Assembly: GCF_000209655.1 (NCBI RefSeq)
Contig: NC_015458.1
Coordinates: 3,819,606 to 3,883,605 of the forward strand
DNA from: Pusillimonas sp. T7-7
Lineage (GTDB): Bacteria; Pseudomonadota; Gammaproteobacteria; Burkholderiales; Burkholderiaceae_B
Direction of reading: 5' to 3'
DNA length: 64,000 nt
The translations under genes were made by a program, and so were the position numbers. Within the stretch, counting starts at the first letter, position 1. Every line of letters begins with the position of its first letter. The notes beneath the pieces were generated by a model, which made no database searches, was not told where the DNA came from, and saw nothing but the letters and a program-made list of their open reading frames with translations. Positions 26,612-35,958 of this stretch are shown in pieces.

Positions 26612-28750
26612 ATGCCTCGCTATGCAAAAGTCATATTGGGTTTATGCCTGGGACTGGCGCTGATTCTGGTGCTGGCGGTAAGCTTGCTGGCAAGCTTCAA
26701 TTGGAACTATGCCCGGCCCTGGGTCAATCGCCAGGCCAGCGAGCTGGCCGATCGCTCGGTGGCCATTCAGGGCGATCTGGATGTCCAGTGGATCAGGCCC
26801 CACGATGAACCGGGGTGGCGTGGCTGGTTACCCTGGCCCCAGATTTCCGCCAGTGATATTGTCGTCGGAAATCCAGCCTGGATACCTCAGGAAAAAAATA
26901 TGGCTCGGGTATCGCAGCTGAGCGTATTGATCAACCCGGCCGCTTTGCTCGAACGCACGGTACAGATCGCCAGCTTGCAAATAGGCCAGGCCGATCTGTT
27001 GTTGCAACGGCAGGCCGATGGCGCGGCCAACTGGACCCTGCACAAAGACCCGCAAGAAAGTGCGTCAGCATGGAAGGTGGATTTGCAGACGCTATCCCTG
27101 GAAGGTGTGCACGCTCAAGTGCTCGACGCGGTCAGCACGCTCGAGCTGACCGCGGAACTGAATACCCTGCAAGAGCAGGGCGCCGACGGTTATGGCATAG
27201 GTTGGAAGGCCGACGGCGCCTATCGTGGTGCCGGGGTCAGTGGCGAAGGCAAGACGGGTGGCCTATTGTCGCTGCGCGAAGGCAGCAAGCCCTTTCCTTT
27301 GCAAGGTCAGGTGCATATCGGCAGCACCACCATAGAGCTTGAAGGCTCGGTGGTTCGTCCGCAAAATATTGCGGCGCTCGATGTCAACCTGAAATTGTCG
27401 GGCGACACCATGGCCGATCTGTATCCATTGCTGGGTGTGGCTTTGCCCAATACACCGCCTTATCGCACGGAAGGGCATTTAATTGGTGAACTTGAAGGCG
27501 ATGACACTTGGCGCTACGAATCCTTCAAGGGTATGGTTGGCAAGAGCGATCTTGAAGGCACGCTGGTCTATCAGCTGCGCCAACCCCGGTCTTTGCTGAC
27601 CGGAGCCGTTAAGTCAAAATTGCTTCGTCTGCAAGACCTGGGCCCGCTGATTGGCGCTGATACCAGTGACGTCAAGGCCAGCAAGACGCCCGACGACAAG
27701 CATCGCCAGCCGGCCGGTAAGGCTTTGCCGGTAGCAAGCATCAGCACCAAGGCCTGGGGCGCCATGGATGCCGATGTAAAGTTCAAGGGCGATAAAATAC
27801 TGCACAACAAAGACTTGCCTCTGGACAATATCGAGGCTCATGTCAAGCTGCAGAATAAAGTGCTTACTTTCACACCCTTGAACTTCGGGATGGCGGGCGG
27901 CACCTTGAGCAATACGCTCAGGCTTGACGGGCAGGGGGCCAGCATCAAGGCCGAGCTGGAAACGGCCGCGCGTCATATGCAGCTGAAGAAGCTGTTTCCA
28001 GGCGCTGAAAGCATGGATGCCAGTTTTGGTGAGCTGCATGGCGATGCCAAGATCACCGCCCAGGGCAGTTCGGTGGCAGAGCTGCTGGCGCATTCGAATG
28101 GTGAAATCAAGGCACTGGTCAGTCGCGGCACCATCAGCAATTTCTTGCTCGAAGCGGCAGGCCTGAACGTCGCCAATATGGTGATACTCAAGCTTTTTGG
28201 TGATGAGCAAATCATGCTGAACTGCCTGGCCAGCGACTTCGGTGTAAAACAGGGCCTGATGACGGCAAGGGCGTTCAGGCTGGAAACCGATGACACCATT
28301 GTCGATATCAGCGGAACGATCAATCTTGCCACGGAAGAACTCGATCTGGATATACGCCCGGCCAACAAAACCATGCGTATCTTTACGCTGCGCTCGCCTT
28401 TATATGCAAAAGGAACGTTCAAGAACCCCGATGTGGGCGTGCAGCCGGGCCCATTGTTTGCGAGGGCCGGGGCTGCCGTGGTCCTGGGTGTGGTGGCTAC
28501 GCCATTTGCGGCACTGCTGCCTTTGCTGAACGTGGGTACCGACGAGACTACGGGCTGCACTTCATTGCTGGCATCGGCCAACGCAGATCCCAAAGCGCCC
28601 CCACCAGGGGTATCAGCCAAAGGTGGCGAAGCAAACCAGAAAGCGGCAGCCGGCAAGCAGGCCGGCAGTGCAAAGGCTCAGGATACTGATGCGCCACCGT
28701 CGGACGAGTCCAACCGCAAGAACTGGCCGTCAATGCAGTCCAAGCCTTAG
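26612..28750 (+). CDS. AsmA family envelope protein
   Basis: A 712-residue protein with one N-terminal transmembrane helix (VILGLCLGLALILVLAVSLLA) and a very large periplasmic part. The AsmA N-terminal pattern (NWNYARPWVNRQASELADRSVAIQGDLDV) and the C-terminal AsmA_2 region (FTPLNFGMAGGTLSNTLRLDGQ and AHSNGEIKALVSRGTISNFLLEAAGLNVANM) are both present. AsmA-like proteins are thought to help move phospholipids or assemble the outer membrane. A low-complexity Ala/Lys/Gln tail follows (about residues 650-712). ATG 26612 is used; GTG 26603 is possible. Transcribed alone. Confidence 0.88.
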   Translation: MPRYAKVILGLCLGLALILVLAVSLLASFNWNYARPWVNRQASELADRSVAIQGDLDVQWIRPHDEPGWRGWLPWPQISASDIVVGNPAWIPQEKNMARVSQLSVLINPAALLERTVQIASLQIGQADLLLQRQADGAANWTLHKDPQESASAWKVDLQTLSLEGVHAQVLDAVSTLELTAELNTLQEQGADGYGIGWKADGAYRGAGVSGEGKTGGLLSLREGSKPFPLQGQVHIGSTTIELEGSVVRPQNIAALDVNLKLSGDTMADLYPLLGVALPNTPPYRTEGHLIGELEGDDTWRYESFKGMVGKSDLEGTLVYQLRQPRSLLTGAVKSKLLRLQDLGPLIGADTSDVKASKTPDDKHRQPAGKALPVASISTKAWGAMDADVKFKGDKILHNKDLPLDNIEAHVKLQNKVLTFTPLNFGMAGGTLSNTLRLDGQGASIKAELETAARHMQLKKLFPGAESMDASFGELHGDAKITAQGSSVAELLAHSNGEIKALVSRGTISNFLLEAAGLNVANMVILKLFGDEQIMLNCLASDFGVKQGLMTARAFRLETDDTIVDISGTINLATEELDLDIRPANKTMRIFTLRSPLYAKGTFKNPDVGVQPGPLFARAGAAVVLGVVATPFAALLPLLNVGTDETTGCTSLLASANADPKAPPPGVSAKGGEANQKAAAGKQAGSAKAQDTDAPPSDESNRKNWPSMQSKP

Positions 28751-28843
28751 CGGGGTTTTGCGGGATTCTGAAAGCCTGGTGCTGCAGCGGTTAGAATAGC
28801 AGCCCTTGAAGTACACAGTACACCACTCACTGATGGATAAACC

Positions 28844-29035
28844 ATGCGTTTGATTATTGCCCTTTTATTGCCTTGGCTGACCTTTTTCACCATAGGCCGC
28901 CCAATAGCCGGCATTATCTGCTTGATCTTGCAAATAACGCTTATAGGCTGGATCCCGGCCACCATTTGGGCGGTTTACGCACTTAGCCAATACAAAACCG
29001 ACAAGAAAATAGAGAAAGCCCTGGGTCAGCGATAG
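28844..29035 (+). CDS. YqaE/Pmp3-family small membrane protein
   Basis: A 63-residue protein made of two transmembrane helices: LIIALLLPWLTFFTIGRPIAGIICLILQITLIGWIPATIWAVYAL. The loop between them lies near GRP, and the charged tail is YKTDKKIEKALGQR. This layout matches the YqaE/Pmp3 family, linked in yeast and plants to membrane potential and salt stress; the bacterial role is not established. The family's usual Pro-rich LPP motif is present only as LLPW. Confidence 0.72.
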   Translation: MRLIIALLLPWLTFFTIGRPIAGIICLILQITLIGWIPATIWAVYALSQYKTDKKIEKALGQR

Positions 29036-29090
29036 CTTCCAGCGCCTAGCCTAGGGGTTATCCCCTTCAGTACATCAGCGGATTTGACGG

Positions 29091-29199
29091 TAGAATTTTC
29101 CAAGGCAGGGCAAGGGCCTGTCAACACTACTCAAGTAGTCGCGAAGGCCTGGAAAATCTGCCCGCCCTGTACCTTGTGTGGCCAGCACAAAGAAAAAAA
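29091..29199 (+). promoter_or_regulatory. Structured leader upstream of the BMP-type ABC transporter operon
   Basis: ATTTTCCAAGGC (29095-29106) pairs with GCCTGGAAAAT (29147-29157) with a one-base bulge. Inside it, ACTACT and AGTAGT (29126-29139) form a tight hairpin. CAGGGC (29106-29111) can instead pair with GCCCTG (29164-29169). A TTGTG/CACAA hairpin lies just before the ATG at 29200. The alternative pairings suggest a regulatory RNA, but I cannot assign a riboswitch class. Confidence 0.4.
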
Positions 29200-30723
29200 A
29201 TGACTCCTCGCCTTGCGCTTAAAAATATCTCGAAGAGCTATCCGGCCGTAGTCGCCAACGATGGCGTCGATCTGACGGTGCAGCCCGGTGAGATCCATGC
29301 GGTGCTGGGCGAGAACGGCGCAGGCAAATCTACGCTCATGAAAGTCATATACGGGGTCACGGCGCCTGACGCCGGCCAAATGTTCTGGAACGGGCAGCAA
29401 ACCAGCGTAGTCAGCCCTGCCGCTGCGCGGCAGCTGGGCATAGGCATGGTGTTCCAGCACTTTTCGCTGTTCGACACGCTCACGGTAACCGAGAACATTG
29501 CCTTGGGCCTGCCCAAGCACACCCGTCTTGATGAGCTTGAGCGGCGCATTGCCGAAACCGCGAGCCAATATGGACTGGATCTTGAGCCCTCACGGCATGT
29601 GCATACGCTTTCCGTAGGCGAATGCCAGCGCGTGGAAATCGTGCGCGCCTTGTTGGGCCGGCCGCAACTGCTGATTCTTGATGAGCCCACGTCTGTGCTG
29701 ACACCCCAGGCGGTTGGCAAGCTGTTCGACACCTTGCGCCAGCTTGCGGCTGAAGGGTGCAGCATCCTGTACATCAGCCACAAGCTCGATGAAATACGCG
29801 CGCTGTGCCATAGCTGCACGGTGATGCGCAGCGGCAAGGTAACGGGCGTGTGCAAGCCGGGCGAGCAGACCGAGGCCGATTTGTCGCGCTTGATGATAGG
29901 CGCTGAACCCCCCGCGGTCACGCACAAGCCCACGCCGCCAGGGGAAAAAATACTGTCGGTGCGCCAGTTGTCGCTGGATAAGGCCCACCCCTTTGCCACC
30001 GAGCTCAGCCATATCGACTTTGACGTCCATGCCGGTGAAATCCTGGGGGTTGCCGGCATATCGGGCAATGGTCAGCAAGAACTGTTGGCCGTGCTGTCGG
30101 GTGAAGACACGCGTGTTGATGCGAATGCGGTCTTGCTGAACGGCCAGGCCGTGGGCCGTCGATCGAGCGCCTGGCGCCGCGCTCAAGGTATGGCCTTCGT
30201 GCCTGAAGAGCGACTGGGCCGGGGCGCCGTTCCAGAGCTGTCGCTGGCTCAAAACATTTTATTATCGCACCAGGGTGTTGCCACGGTCAGGCATGGCTTT
30301 ATTCGGCATCGGGCCATAGGCCGGCTGGCCAGCGACATCATCGAGCGCTTCCGGGTCAAGGCGGCGGGCCCCCAGGCGCAAGCGGGCAGCCTGTCTGGCG
30401 GCAATTTACAAAAATACATTATCGGGCGCGAGGTTACTCGTCGACCCAAGGTCTTGCTGGTGGCGCAGCCTACGTGGGGCGTTGATGTGGGTGCTGCGGC
30501 CCAGATACGCTCCGAGCTGCTGGCATTGCGCGACGAGGGTTGTGCACTGTTGGTCATTTCCGAAGAGCTGGACGAGTTGTTCCAGATATCCGATCGCCTG
30601 ATTGTGATCGCCAAGGGCAGGGCGTCGCCCTCCATCAAGACTTCGGATGCCGACGTGGACCTGATCGGGCAATGGATGAGCGGCCTGTGGGCGGGTGCTG
30701 CCGCGGAGTCTGCACATGTTTAG
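29200..30723 (+). CDS. BMP-type nucleoside/sugar ABC transporter, ATP-binding protein (two ABC domains)
   Basis: A 507-residue tandem ATPase powering import. The first domain has Walker A GENGAGKST, signature LSVGECQRVEIVRALLG and Walker B LLILDEPTSVLT. The second domain begins at about residue 245, with a diverged P loop GISGNGQQE and signature SLSGGNLQKYIIGREVTRRPKVLLVAQPTWGVDVGA. This is the YufO/NupO/RbsA-like layout used with BmpA-type binding proteins for nucleosides. ATG 29200 is favoured over GTG 29176 because it gives the normal MTPRLALKNISKSYP start. It overlaps the permease gene by eight bases. Confidence 0.92.
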   Translation: MTPRLALKNISKSYPAVVANDGVDLTVQPGEIHAVLGENGAGKSTLMKVIYGVTAPDAGQMFWNGQQTSVVSPAAARQLGIGMVFQHFSLFDTLTVTENIALGLPKHTRLDELERRIAETASQYGLDLEPSRHVHTLSVGECQRVEIVRALLGRPQLLILDEPTSVLTPQAVGKLFDTLRQLAAEGCSILYISHKLDEIRALCHSCTVMRSGKVTGVCKPGEQTEADLSRLMIGAEPPAVTHKPTPPGEKILSVRQLSLDKAHPFATELSHIDFDVHAGEILGVAGISGNGQQELLAVLSGEDTRVDANAVLLNGQAVGRRSSAWRRAQGMAFVPEERLGRGAVPELSLAQNILLSHQGVATVRHGFIRHRAIGRLASDIIERFRVKAAGPQAQAGSLSGGNLQKYIIGREVTRRPKVLLVAQPTWGVDVGAAAQIRSELLALRDEGCALLVISEELDELFQISDRLIVIAKGRASPSIKTSDADVDLIGQWMSGLWAGAAAESAHV

Positions 30724-31774
30724 GCTGGAACCACGTGCACAGCCATCGATGTGGATGGCATGGTTTTCTCCGGTACTGGCGGTATTGCTGACCATGGCTT
30801 GTGGCCTGGTTCTGTTTCTTGCCGTTGGTAAAGACCCGTTTGCCAGCTTGGCCGTTTTCTTCCTGGAACCCATTAAAGACTTGCGTGGCTGGTCCGAGGT
30901 AGGCGTCAAGGTTGCGCCCTTGTTGTTGATTTCAGTGGGGTTGGCCATGTGCTTCCGTGCCAGCGTGTTCAATATCGGCGCGGAAGGGCAACTGGTCATG
31001 GGTGCGATTGCCTCGGGCGCCGTGGTCCTTTACTTTGACGACGGAAGCAACGGTGGTGTCGTGCTCATGGGCCTGGCTTTGCTGGCAGGCGCGGCTGGGG
31101 GCGTCTTGTGGGCTGCAATTGTGGCCTGGCTGCGTGACCGCTACAACGCCAACGAAATTCTGGTGTCGCTCATGCTGGTATACGTGGCGGAACTGTTGCT
31201 CAGCTATCTGGTGCATGGCGTGATGATGGATCCTGATGGTTTTGGTTTTCCGCAATCGAGGCTGTTTTCCGACGGCTTTCTGCTGCCCGCCATCTTGCCG
31301 GGTACACGCCTGCATCTGGGCATGTTGCTCGCGATCATGGCGGCTCTGGTCGGATGGCTGTATCTGTCGCGCAGCTTTTCAGGTTTCAAGCTGCAAGTTG
31401 GCGGCATGGCGCCAAGGGCTGCGCGGTACGCGGGCTTTTCATCGCGCCGCAGCTTATGGACTGTGCTGTGCATATCTGGCGCATTGGCCGGGCTGGCAGG
31501 CGCATGTGAAATCATGGGCCCCATCGGCCAACTGACCCCGTCCGTGTCGCCGGGTTATGGCTTTGCAGCCATCATCGTGGCATTCGTTGGCCGCCTGCAT
31601 CCCATCGGCGTGATCTTTTCGAGCTTTATCATGGCTTTGTTGTATATAGGCGGAGAGCTCTCGCAAACCCGCCTGGGCATGCCCAGCGCCATTACCGGCA
31701 TTTTTCAAGGGATCCTGCTGTTTTCGCTGCTGGCCTGCGATGTGTTGATCCATAACCGGCTACGGAGAAAATAA
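30716..31774 (+). CDS. BMP-type ABC transporter permease 1
   Basis: A 352-residue inner-membrane permease of the BPD_transp_2 group (YufP/NupP-like) with about nine helices. The segment APLLLISVGLAMCFRASVFNIGAEGQLVMGAIASG near residue 60 is the family hallmark, and MAPRAARYAGFSSRRSLWTVLCISGALAGLAGACEIMG follows in the second half. The start overlaps the ATPase stop, and the stop overlaps the next permease start (TAATG). All four genes thus form one operon. Confidence 0.92.
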   Translation: MFRLEPRAQPSMWMAWFSPVLAVLLTMACGLVLFLAVGKDPFASLAVFFLEPIKDLRGWSEVGVKVAPLLLISVGLAMCFRASVFNIGAEGQLVMGAIASGAVVLYFDDGSNGGVVLMGLALLAGAAGGVLWAAIVAWLRDRYNANEILVSLMLVYVAELLLSYLVHGVMMDPDGFGFPQSRLFSDGFLLPAILPGTRLHLGMLLAIMAALVGWLYLSRSFSGFKLQVGGMAPRAARYAGFSSRRSLWTVLCISGALAGLAGACEIMGPIGQLTPSVSPGYGFAAIIVAFVGRLHPIGVIFSSFIMALLYIGGELSQTRLGMPSAITGIFQGILLFSLLACDVLIHNRLRRK

Positions 31775-32691
31775 TGGATGCATTGGCGCCGCTTATTGCT
31801 TCTGCCATCAATGCTGGTACGCCTCTGATGCTTGCCGCGCTGGGCTTGCTCGTTAACGAGAAGTCGGGTGTCATCAACCTGGGATCCGAAGGCATGATGC
31901 TGGTTGCCGCCGTGGTGGGGTTTGCCGTGACCCTGCATAGCGACAGCGTTGTTCTGGGTTTTATGGCGGGTGCGTTGGCCGGCATGACGATGGCCGGCTT
32001 CTTTGCCTGGCTGACTGTCTGGCTGGGCGCCAACCAGATCGCCACGGGTTTGGCGCTGTCGCTGTTCGGGGTGGGCGCGTCGGCCTATATAGGCATTGCT
32101 TATGTGGGCGACAGCCTGCAGGCAGGCAGTTTTGGCATTCCATGGCTGCAAGATATTCCTTTTCTGGGGCAGGCCTTGTTCCGGCAGCACCCCATGGTTT
32201 ATTTGTCGCTGCTGTTGTGCGCCGGCATTGCCTGGTTTCTTAATCGTACGCGGGGCGGCCTGGTGCTGCGCGCGGTTGGCGAATCTCCTTCGTCGGCGCA
32301 TGCATTGGGTTATAGCGTACGCCGTATCCGCTTGTATGCGCTTTTGTTTGGCGGCGCGTGCTGCGGCCTGGCCGGCGCCTTCATGACGCTGGTATATACG
32401 CCCATGTGGGTGGAAAACATGGTGGCCGGGCGTGGCTGGATCGCATTGGCCCTGACCACCTTTGCCACTTGGCGCCCTGCCCGTGTGCTGATAGGCGCGT
32501 ATCTGTTTGGCGGAATCACCATTCTTACCTATCATATGCAAGCGTTGGGTGTGCCTATTGCATCGCAACTGCTTTCCATGCTGCCGTATCTTGCAACGAT
32601 TCTGGTGCTGGTCCTGATTTCACGTAATGCAAACTGGATCAGGCTGAACATGCCTGCTTCTCTTGGTAAAAACTTCAACCCGAATATCTAA
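31774..32691 (+). CDS. BMP-type ABC transporter permease 2
   Basis: A 305-residue second permease (YufQ/NupQ-like), forming a heterodimer with the preceding one. LIASAINAGTPLMLAALGLLVNEKSGVINLGSEGMMLVAAVVGF is the family start, and NRTRGGLVLRAVGESPSSAHALGYSVRRIRL is the cytoplasmic coupling loop. The gene shares one base with the upstream stop. The substrate-binding protein gene starts eight bases downstream of its stop. Confidence 0.92.
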   Translation: MDALAPLIASAINAGTPLMLAALGLLVNEKSGVINLGSEGMMLVAAVVGFAVTLHSDSVVLGFMAGALAGMTMAGFFAWLTVWLGANQIATGLALSLFGVGASAYIGIAYVGDSLQAGSFGIPWLQDIPFLGQALFRQHPMVYLSLLLCAGIAWFLNRTRGGLVLRAVGESPSSAHALGYSVRRIRLYALLFGGACCGLAGAFMTLVYTPMWVENMVAGRGWIALALTTFATWRPARVLIGAYLFGGITILTYHMQALGVPIASQLLSMLPYLATILVLVLISRNANWIRLNMPASLGKNFNPNI

Positions 32692-32699
32692 GGATAATC

Positions 32700-33791
32700 A
32701 TGTCTGCAAAAATTCTACGCAAAGCGCTATGCGCAGCAGCCCTTGTTCCGGCCCTGGCTTTGGTAAACACCGCAGGCGCGGCTGAAAAAGAGCCTTTGAA
32801 AGTCGGTTTTGTTTATGTAAGCCCCATTGGTGAAGCCGGCTGGACTTGGCAACAGGATATCGGCCGCAAGGAAATGGAAAAGGCCCTGGGCGACAAGGTC
32901 AAGACCCAATATGTGGAAGACGTACCTGAAGGGGCCGACGCCGAGCGTGTCATTCGAGACTTGGCCCAGCAAGGCAACAAGCTCATTTTTACGACCTCTT
33001 TTGGCTATATGAACCCTACGCTGAAGGTCGCCCGGCAGTTTCCTGACGTCAAGTTCGTTCATTCAACCGGTTATAAGACGGCGCCCAATGTGGCTACGAC
33101 CAACTCGCGCTTCTACGAAGCCCGCTACCTGGCTGGCATCATCGCTGGCAAAATGACCAAATCGAATGTGGCCGGCTATGTAGGCGCCTTCCCCATTCCC
33201 GAAGTGCTGCAAGGCATCAACGCCTTTACACGGGGCATGCGTAGCGTCAATCCCGACGCTGAGGTGCGCGTTATCTGGGTCAACAGCTGGTTCGATCCGG
33301 GTAAAGAACGTGATGCGGCTCTGGCCCTTATGGGGCAGGGCGCTGATATCGTCACACATCACACCGACTCCACTGCCACTGTGCAGGCGGCCGAAGAGCA
33401 GGGCAAATACGCCATTGCCTACCATTCCGACATGAGCAAGTTTGGTCCCAAGGCCCAGCTGGCTGCGGTAACCCATCACTGGGGCAAATACTTTACGCAA
33501 GCTGCCCAACAAGTGCTTGATGGCACCTGGAAGTCAACCAGCACCTGGGGCGGCATCAAGGAAGGTATGGCTGCTATCGAGGGCTTCGGTCCGGCAGTGC
33601 CCGATGATGTAAAGAAATTGGTAGCGGAAAAGCAGGCCGAGATCGTGGCCGGCACGCTGGCGCCTTTTGCCGCGCCCATTACCGACAACCAAGGCAAGGT
33701 CCAACTTGAGGCGGGTGTGCTGGACGATGCCGGCCTGAACAAGATGAACTACTACGTGCAGGGCGTAGCAGGGCAGTTACCGACCAAGTAA
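32700..33791 (+). CDS. BMP-family substrate-binding protein (nucleoside/purine ABC import)
   Basis: A 363-residue periplasmic binding protein with a Sec signal (LCAAALVPALALVNTAGAA). EKEPLKVGFVYVSPIGEAGWTWQQDIGRKEMEKALG, FTTSFGYMNPTLKVARQFPDVKFVHSTGY and FPIPEVLQGINAFTRGMRSVNPDAEVRVIWVNSWFDPGKERDAAL are typical of the Bmp/PnrA family that binds purine nucleosides, and in some proteobacteria bare purines or urate-related compounds. Last gene of the ABC operon. The ligand is not determinable here. Confidence 0.9.
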   Translation: MSAKILRKALCAAALVPALALVNTAGAAEKEPLKVGFVYVSPIGEAGWTWQQDIGRKEMEKALGDKVKTQYVEDVPEGADAERVIRDLAQQGNKLIFTTSFGYMNPTLKVARQFPDVKFVHSTGYKTAPNVATTNSRFYEARYLAGIIAGKMTKSNVAGYVGAFPIPEVLQGINAFTRGMRSVNPDAEVRVIWVNSWFDPGKERDAALALMGQGADIVTHHTDSTATVQAAEEQGKYAIAYHSDMSKFGPKAQLAAVTHHWGKYFTQAAQQVLDGTWKSTSTWGGIKEGMAAIEGFGPAVPDDVKKLVAEKQAEIVAGTLAPFAAPITDNQGKVQLEAGVLDDAGLNKMNYYVQGVAGQLPTK

Positions 33792-33797
33792 GCAGGC

Positions 33798-34793
33798 TTA
33801 GCGCCCAAAAAACGGATAGCTGGGATCGTTGTAGCCTGGCGTAGAGGAGTGCCCTGGGGTGACCAGCGAGTCGATCAGGGTTTCTTCCTGCTCGCTGATC
33901 TCCAGATCCACCGCTGGGTAGTAGTCTTCGAGCTGGGCCAGCGTGCGTGGCCCGGCAATGACCGCACTGACGTGCTTGTTGGCCAGAACCCAGGCCGTTG
34001 CGAAGTGCGCCAGCTTGATGCCTCGCGCCTCGCAATGAACCTGCAATTGCTGGGCAATCTGCAGTGACTCGTCGCGGAACTCTGTCTCCATGATTCTTTT
34101 GTCGTTTCGGGCGGCCCGGCTACCGGCCTGTGGGGTTTGCCCAGGTTGGTACTTGCCAGTCAGCACACCCCGTGCGATCGGGCTGTAAGGCACCACGCCC
34201 AGGCCGTAATGGGCGCAAGCCGGCAGAATCTCTACTTCGGGGTTGCGGTTCAGCAGGTTGTAATAGGGCTGGCATACAACGGGCTGGGGTACGTTCAGTT
34301 GCTGGCATAAATGCATTACCTCGGCAATACGCCATCCTCTGAAGTTCGACAGGCCGAAAGCACGGATTTTTCCTGCGCGTATCAGGTCACCCAGCGTGTA
34401 GATGGCCTCTTCCAGGTTTTCCTGATGAAAATCGCGGTGCATATACAGTATATCGATGTGCTCGCTTGCCAAGCGTCGCAGACTGTTGTCGACCTCGCGT
34501 ATTATCCAGTGCCGTGAATAATGCGACTGGTTTGGAAGCTTGCTCATGCTGTTGCCCAGCTTGGTGGCCAGAATCCAGTCGTTGCGGTTTGCCGTCAGCA
34601 GCTGTCCCAGCATTTCTTCCGAGCCGCCTTTGCTGTAGACATCGGCCGTATCGATGAAGTTGATGCCATGCTCGTGTGCCGAGGCGACCATGTTTCTGGC
34701 TTCCGCCAGATCGGTCTGGTCGGCAAACATCATGGTGCCCAGACAAAGGGTGGAAACCTTCAGGTTGCTGCGGCCAAGGCGTCGATATTGCAT
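33798..34793 (-). CDS. Aldo/keto reductase (NADPH-dependent)
   Basis: A 331-residue TIM-barrel reductase. MQYRRLGRSNLKVSTLCLGTMMF, the catalytic tyrosine in DTADVYSKGGSEEMLG, LATKLG with the lysine, DILYMHRDFHQENLEE with the active-site histidine, and VIAGPRTLAQLEDYYPAVDL as the NADPH-binding end are all in order. It resembles the YdjG/Tas (AKR11/12-like) group. Converges on the bmp operon with six bases between stops. The substrate is unknown. Confidence 0.9.
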   Translation of the reverse strand: MQYRRLGRSNLKVSTLCLGTMMFADQTDLAEARNMVASAHEHGINFIDTADVYSKGGSEEMLGQLLTANRNDWILATKLGNSMSKLPNQSHYSRHWIIREVDNSLRRLASEHIDILYMHRDFHQENLEEAIYTLGDLIRAGKIRAFGLSNFRGWRIAEVMHLCQQLNVPQPVVCQPYYNLLNRNPEVEILPACAHYGLGVVPYSPIARGVLTGKYQPGQTPQAGSRAARNDKRIMETEFRDESLQIAQQLQVHCEARGIKLAHFATAWVLANKHVSAVIAGPRTLAQLEDYYPAVDLEISEQEETLIDSLVTPGHSSTPGYNDPSYPFFGR

Positions 34794-34870
34794 GGTTTTG
34801 TCTCTTGTTCAGGTTGGTGATCAACCATGCAAACTTAGCATAACTCGCGGCAAGCGCCTATGCTGTTTAT

Positions 34871-35299
34871 TCAGACATTGCGGGGTAGCGACCAGGTACT
34901 GATGGCCTGCGCGACCGGATCTCCGCCGGCGGCCGGTTCGAGCAGGACCTCACCCGCTGCCAGCCGACCCGTTTTTAGTATGGTCGCACGTGCCAATATG
35001 CCGCCAGGAGGGGCCTTGCGTAAAAAGTTTATGCTGAGGCTGGCCGTGACGGCCTCGGCATTGCCGCTAGCGCCTACGACGGCAGCATACAAGGCCAGAT
35101 CGGCCAAGCCCATCAGCATGGGGCCAGCCACGATGCCGCCCAGTCGCTGGTGCGAGCTGCGGTCGGGCAACAGCAACAGCGAAGTGCCAGGGCCGATTTC
35201 CAGCACGTCTATGCCCAGTACAGAAGCAAAGGGATGATGGCTTTCCAGCAACTGATTGAAATCCGAGATAGTGATTTTTGCAGTGTGTGCGGTCGTCAT
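34871..35299 (-). CDS. PaaI-type hotdog-fold thioesterase
   Basis: A 142-residue hotdog protein. The SHHPFASVLGIDVLEIGPGTSLLLLPDRSSHQRLGGIVAGPMLMGLADLALYAAV helix and the TASLSINFLRKAPPGGILARATILKTGRLAAGEVLL strands match the PaaI/YbgC superfamily that hydrolyses acyl-CoA. The usual acidic residue after the HGG-type loop is Asp in MLMGLADLA. The 41-residue N-terminal extension of the frame is dismissed, since ATG 35299 gives a normal length. The substrate is unknown. Confidence 0.82.
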   Translation of the reverse strand: MTTAHTAKITISDFNQLLESHHPFASVLGIDVLEIGPGTSLLLLPDRSSHQRLGGIVAGPMLMGLADLALYAAVVGASGNAEAVTASLSINFLRKAPPGGILARATILKTGRLAAGEVLLEPAAGGDPVAQAISTWSLPRNV

Positions 35300-35438
35300 T
35301 TGCCGGGCATGTTCGGTGTTATAAGTTATGCAGCATAGTACACTTTCAGGCCGGTATTGCCTGATGCGAATCAAGCAGCCCTTGGGCAGAGCACGATACA
35401 CTGCCATTGTAATAATAGCCATTCCTTAGGAGTCACAC

Positions 35439-35957
35439 GTGAAAACACTTGTTTTGGCCGGATTGATCGCATTCAGTGGGCTTGCATCGGCGCAGGGCGG
35501 CCACGCCTCGCACGCCAAGCAGCATGGCCATGCCGCAGCCACCCAAGACTTGCGGGCACAAGCCGACCAGGCCAAACAGTCGGAATCAGTACAGGTGTCG
35601 GAATGCTGGATACGGTCCTTGCCCGCGCCTGCGCCCTCTGCTGGCTATTTCCTGCTCAAGAACGGCGGCGACAAAGACATCAAGCTGCAAGGGGCTGTGT
35701 CACCTACCTACGGTATGGTCATGCTGCACCAGACCATGCAGCACGACGGCATGAGCAAAATGTCAGAAACGCACGACGTTGTCATACCGGCGGGCGGGGA
35801 GCTTGCGTTCAAGCCCGGCGGTTACCATGCAATGCTCGAGCAAGCGAAAACAGCACCAGCCATCGGTAGCCAGGTGGGCATCGACCTTTTGTTCGACAAC
35901 GGCGAAAAAGCCAGCGCGCAGTGCGAGGTCAAACCTGCCAACACCAAGGCGCATTAG
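35439..35957 (+). CDS. PCu(A)C-family periplasmic copper chaperone
   Basis: A 172-residue protein with a Sec signal (TLVLAGLIAFSGLASA). The copper site is MVMLHQTMQHDGMSKM and, about 24 residues later, GGYHAMLEQ, matching the H-x-M copper(I) pattern of PCu(A)C proteins, which deliver copper to cytochrome oxidase. A His-rich mature N-terminus (GGHASHAKQHGHAAA) may add a second metal site. No Sco partner adjoins it. It converges on an alpha/beta hydrolase gene with one base between the stops. Confidence 0.9.
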   Translation: MKTLVLAGLIAFSGLASAQGGHASHAKQHGHAAATQDLRAQADQAKQSESVQVSECWIRSLPAPAPSAGYFLLKNGGDKDIKLQGAVSPTYGMVMLHQTMQHDGMSKMSETHDVVIPAGGELAFKPGGYHAMLEQAKTAPAIGSQVGIDLLFDNGEKASAQCEVKPANTKAH

Positions 35958-35958
35958 G

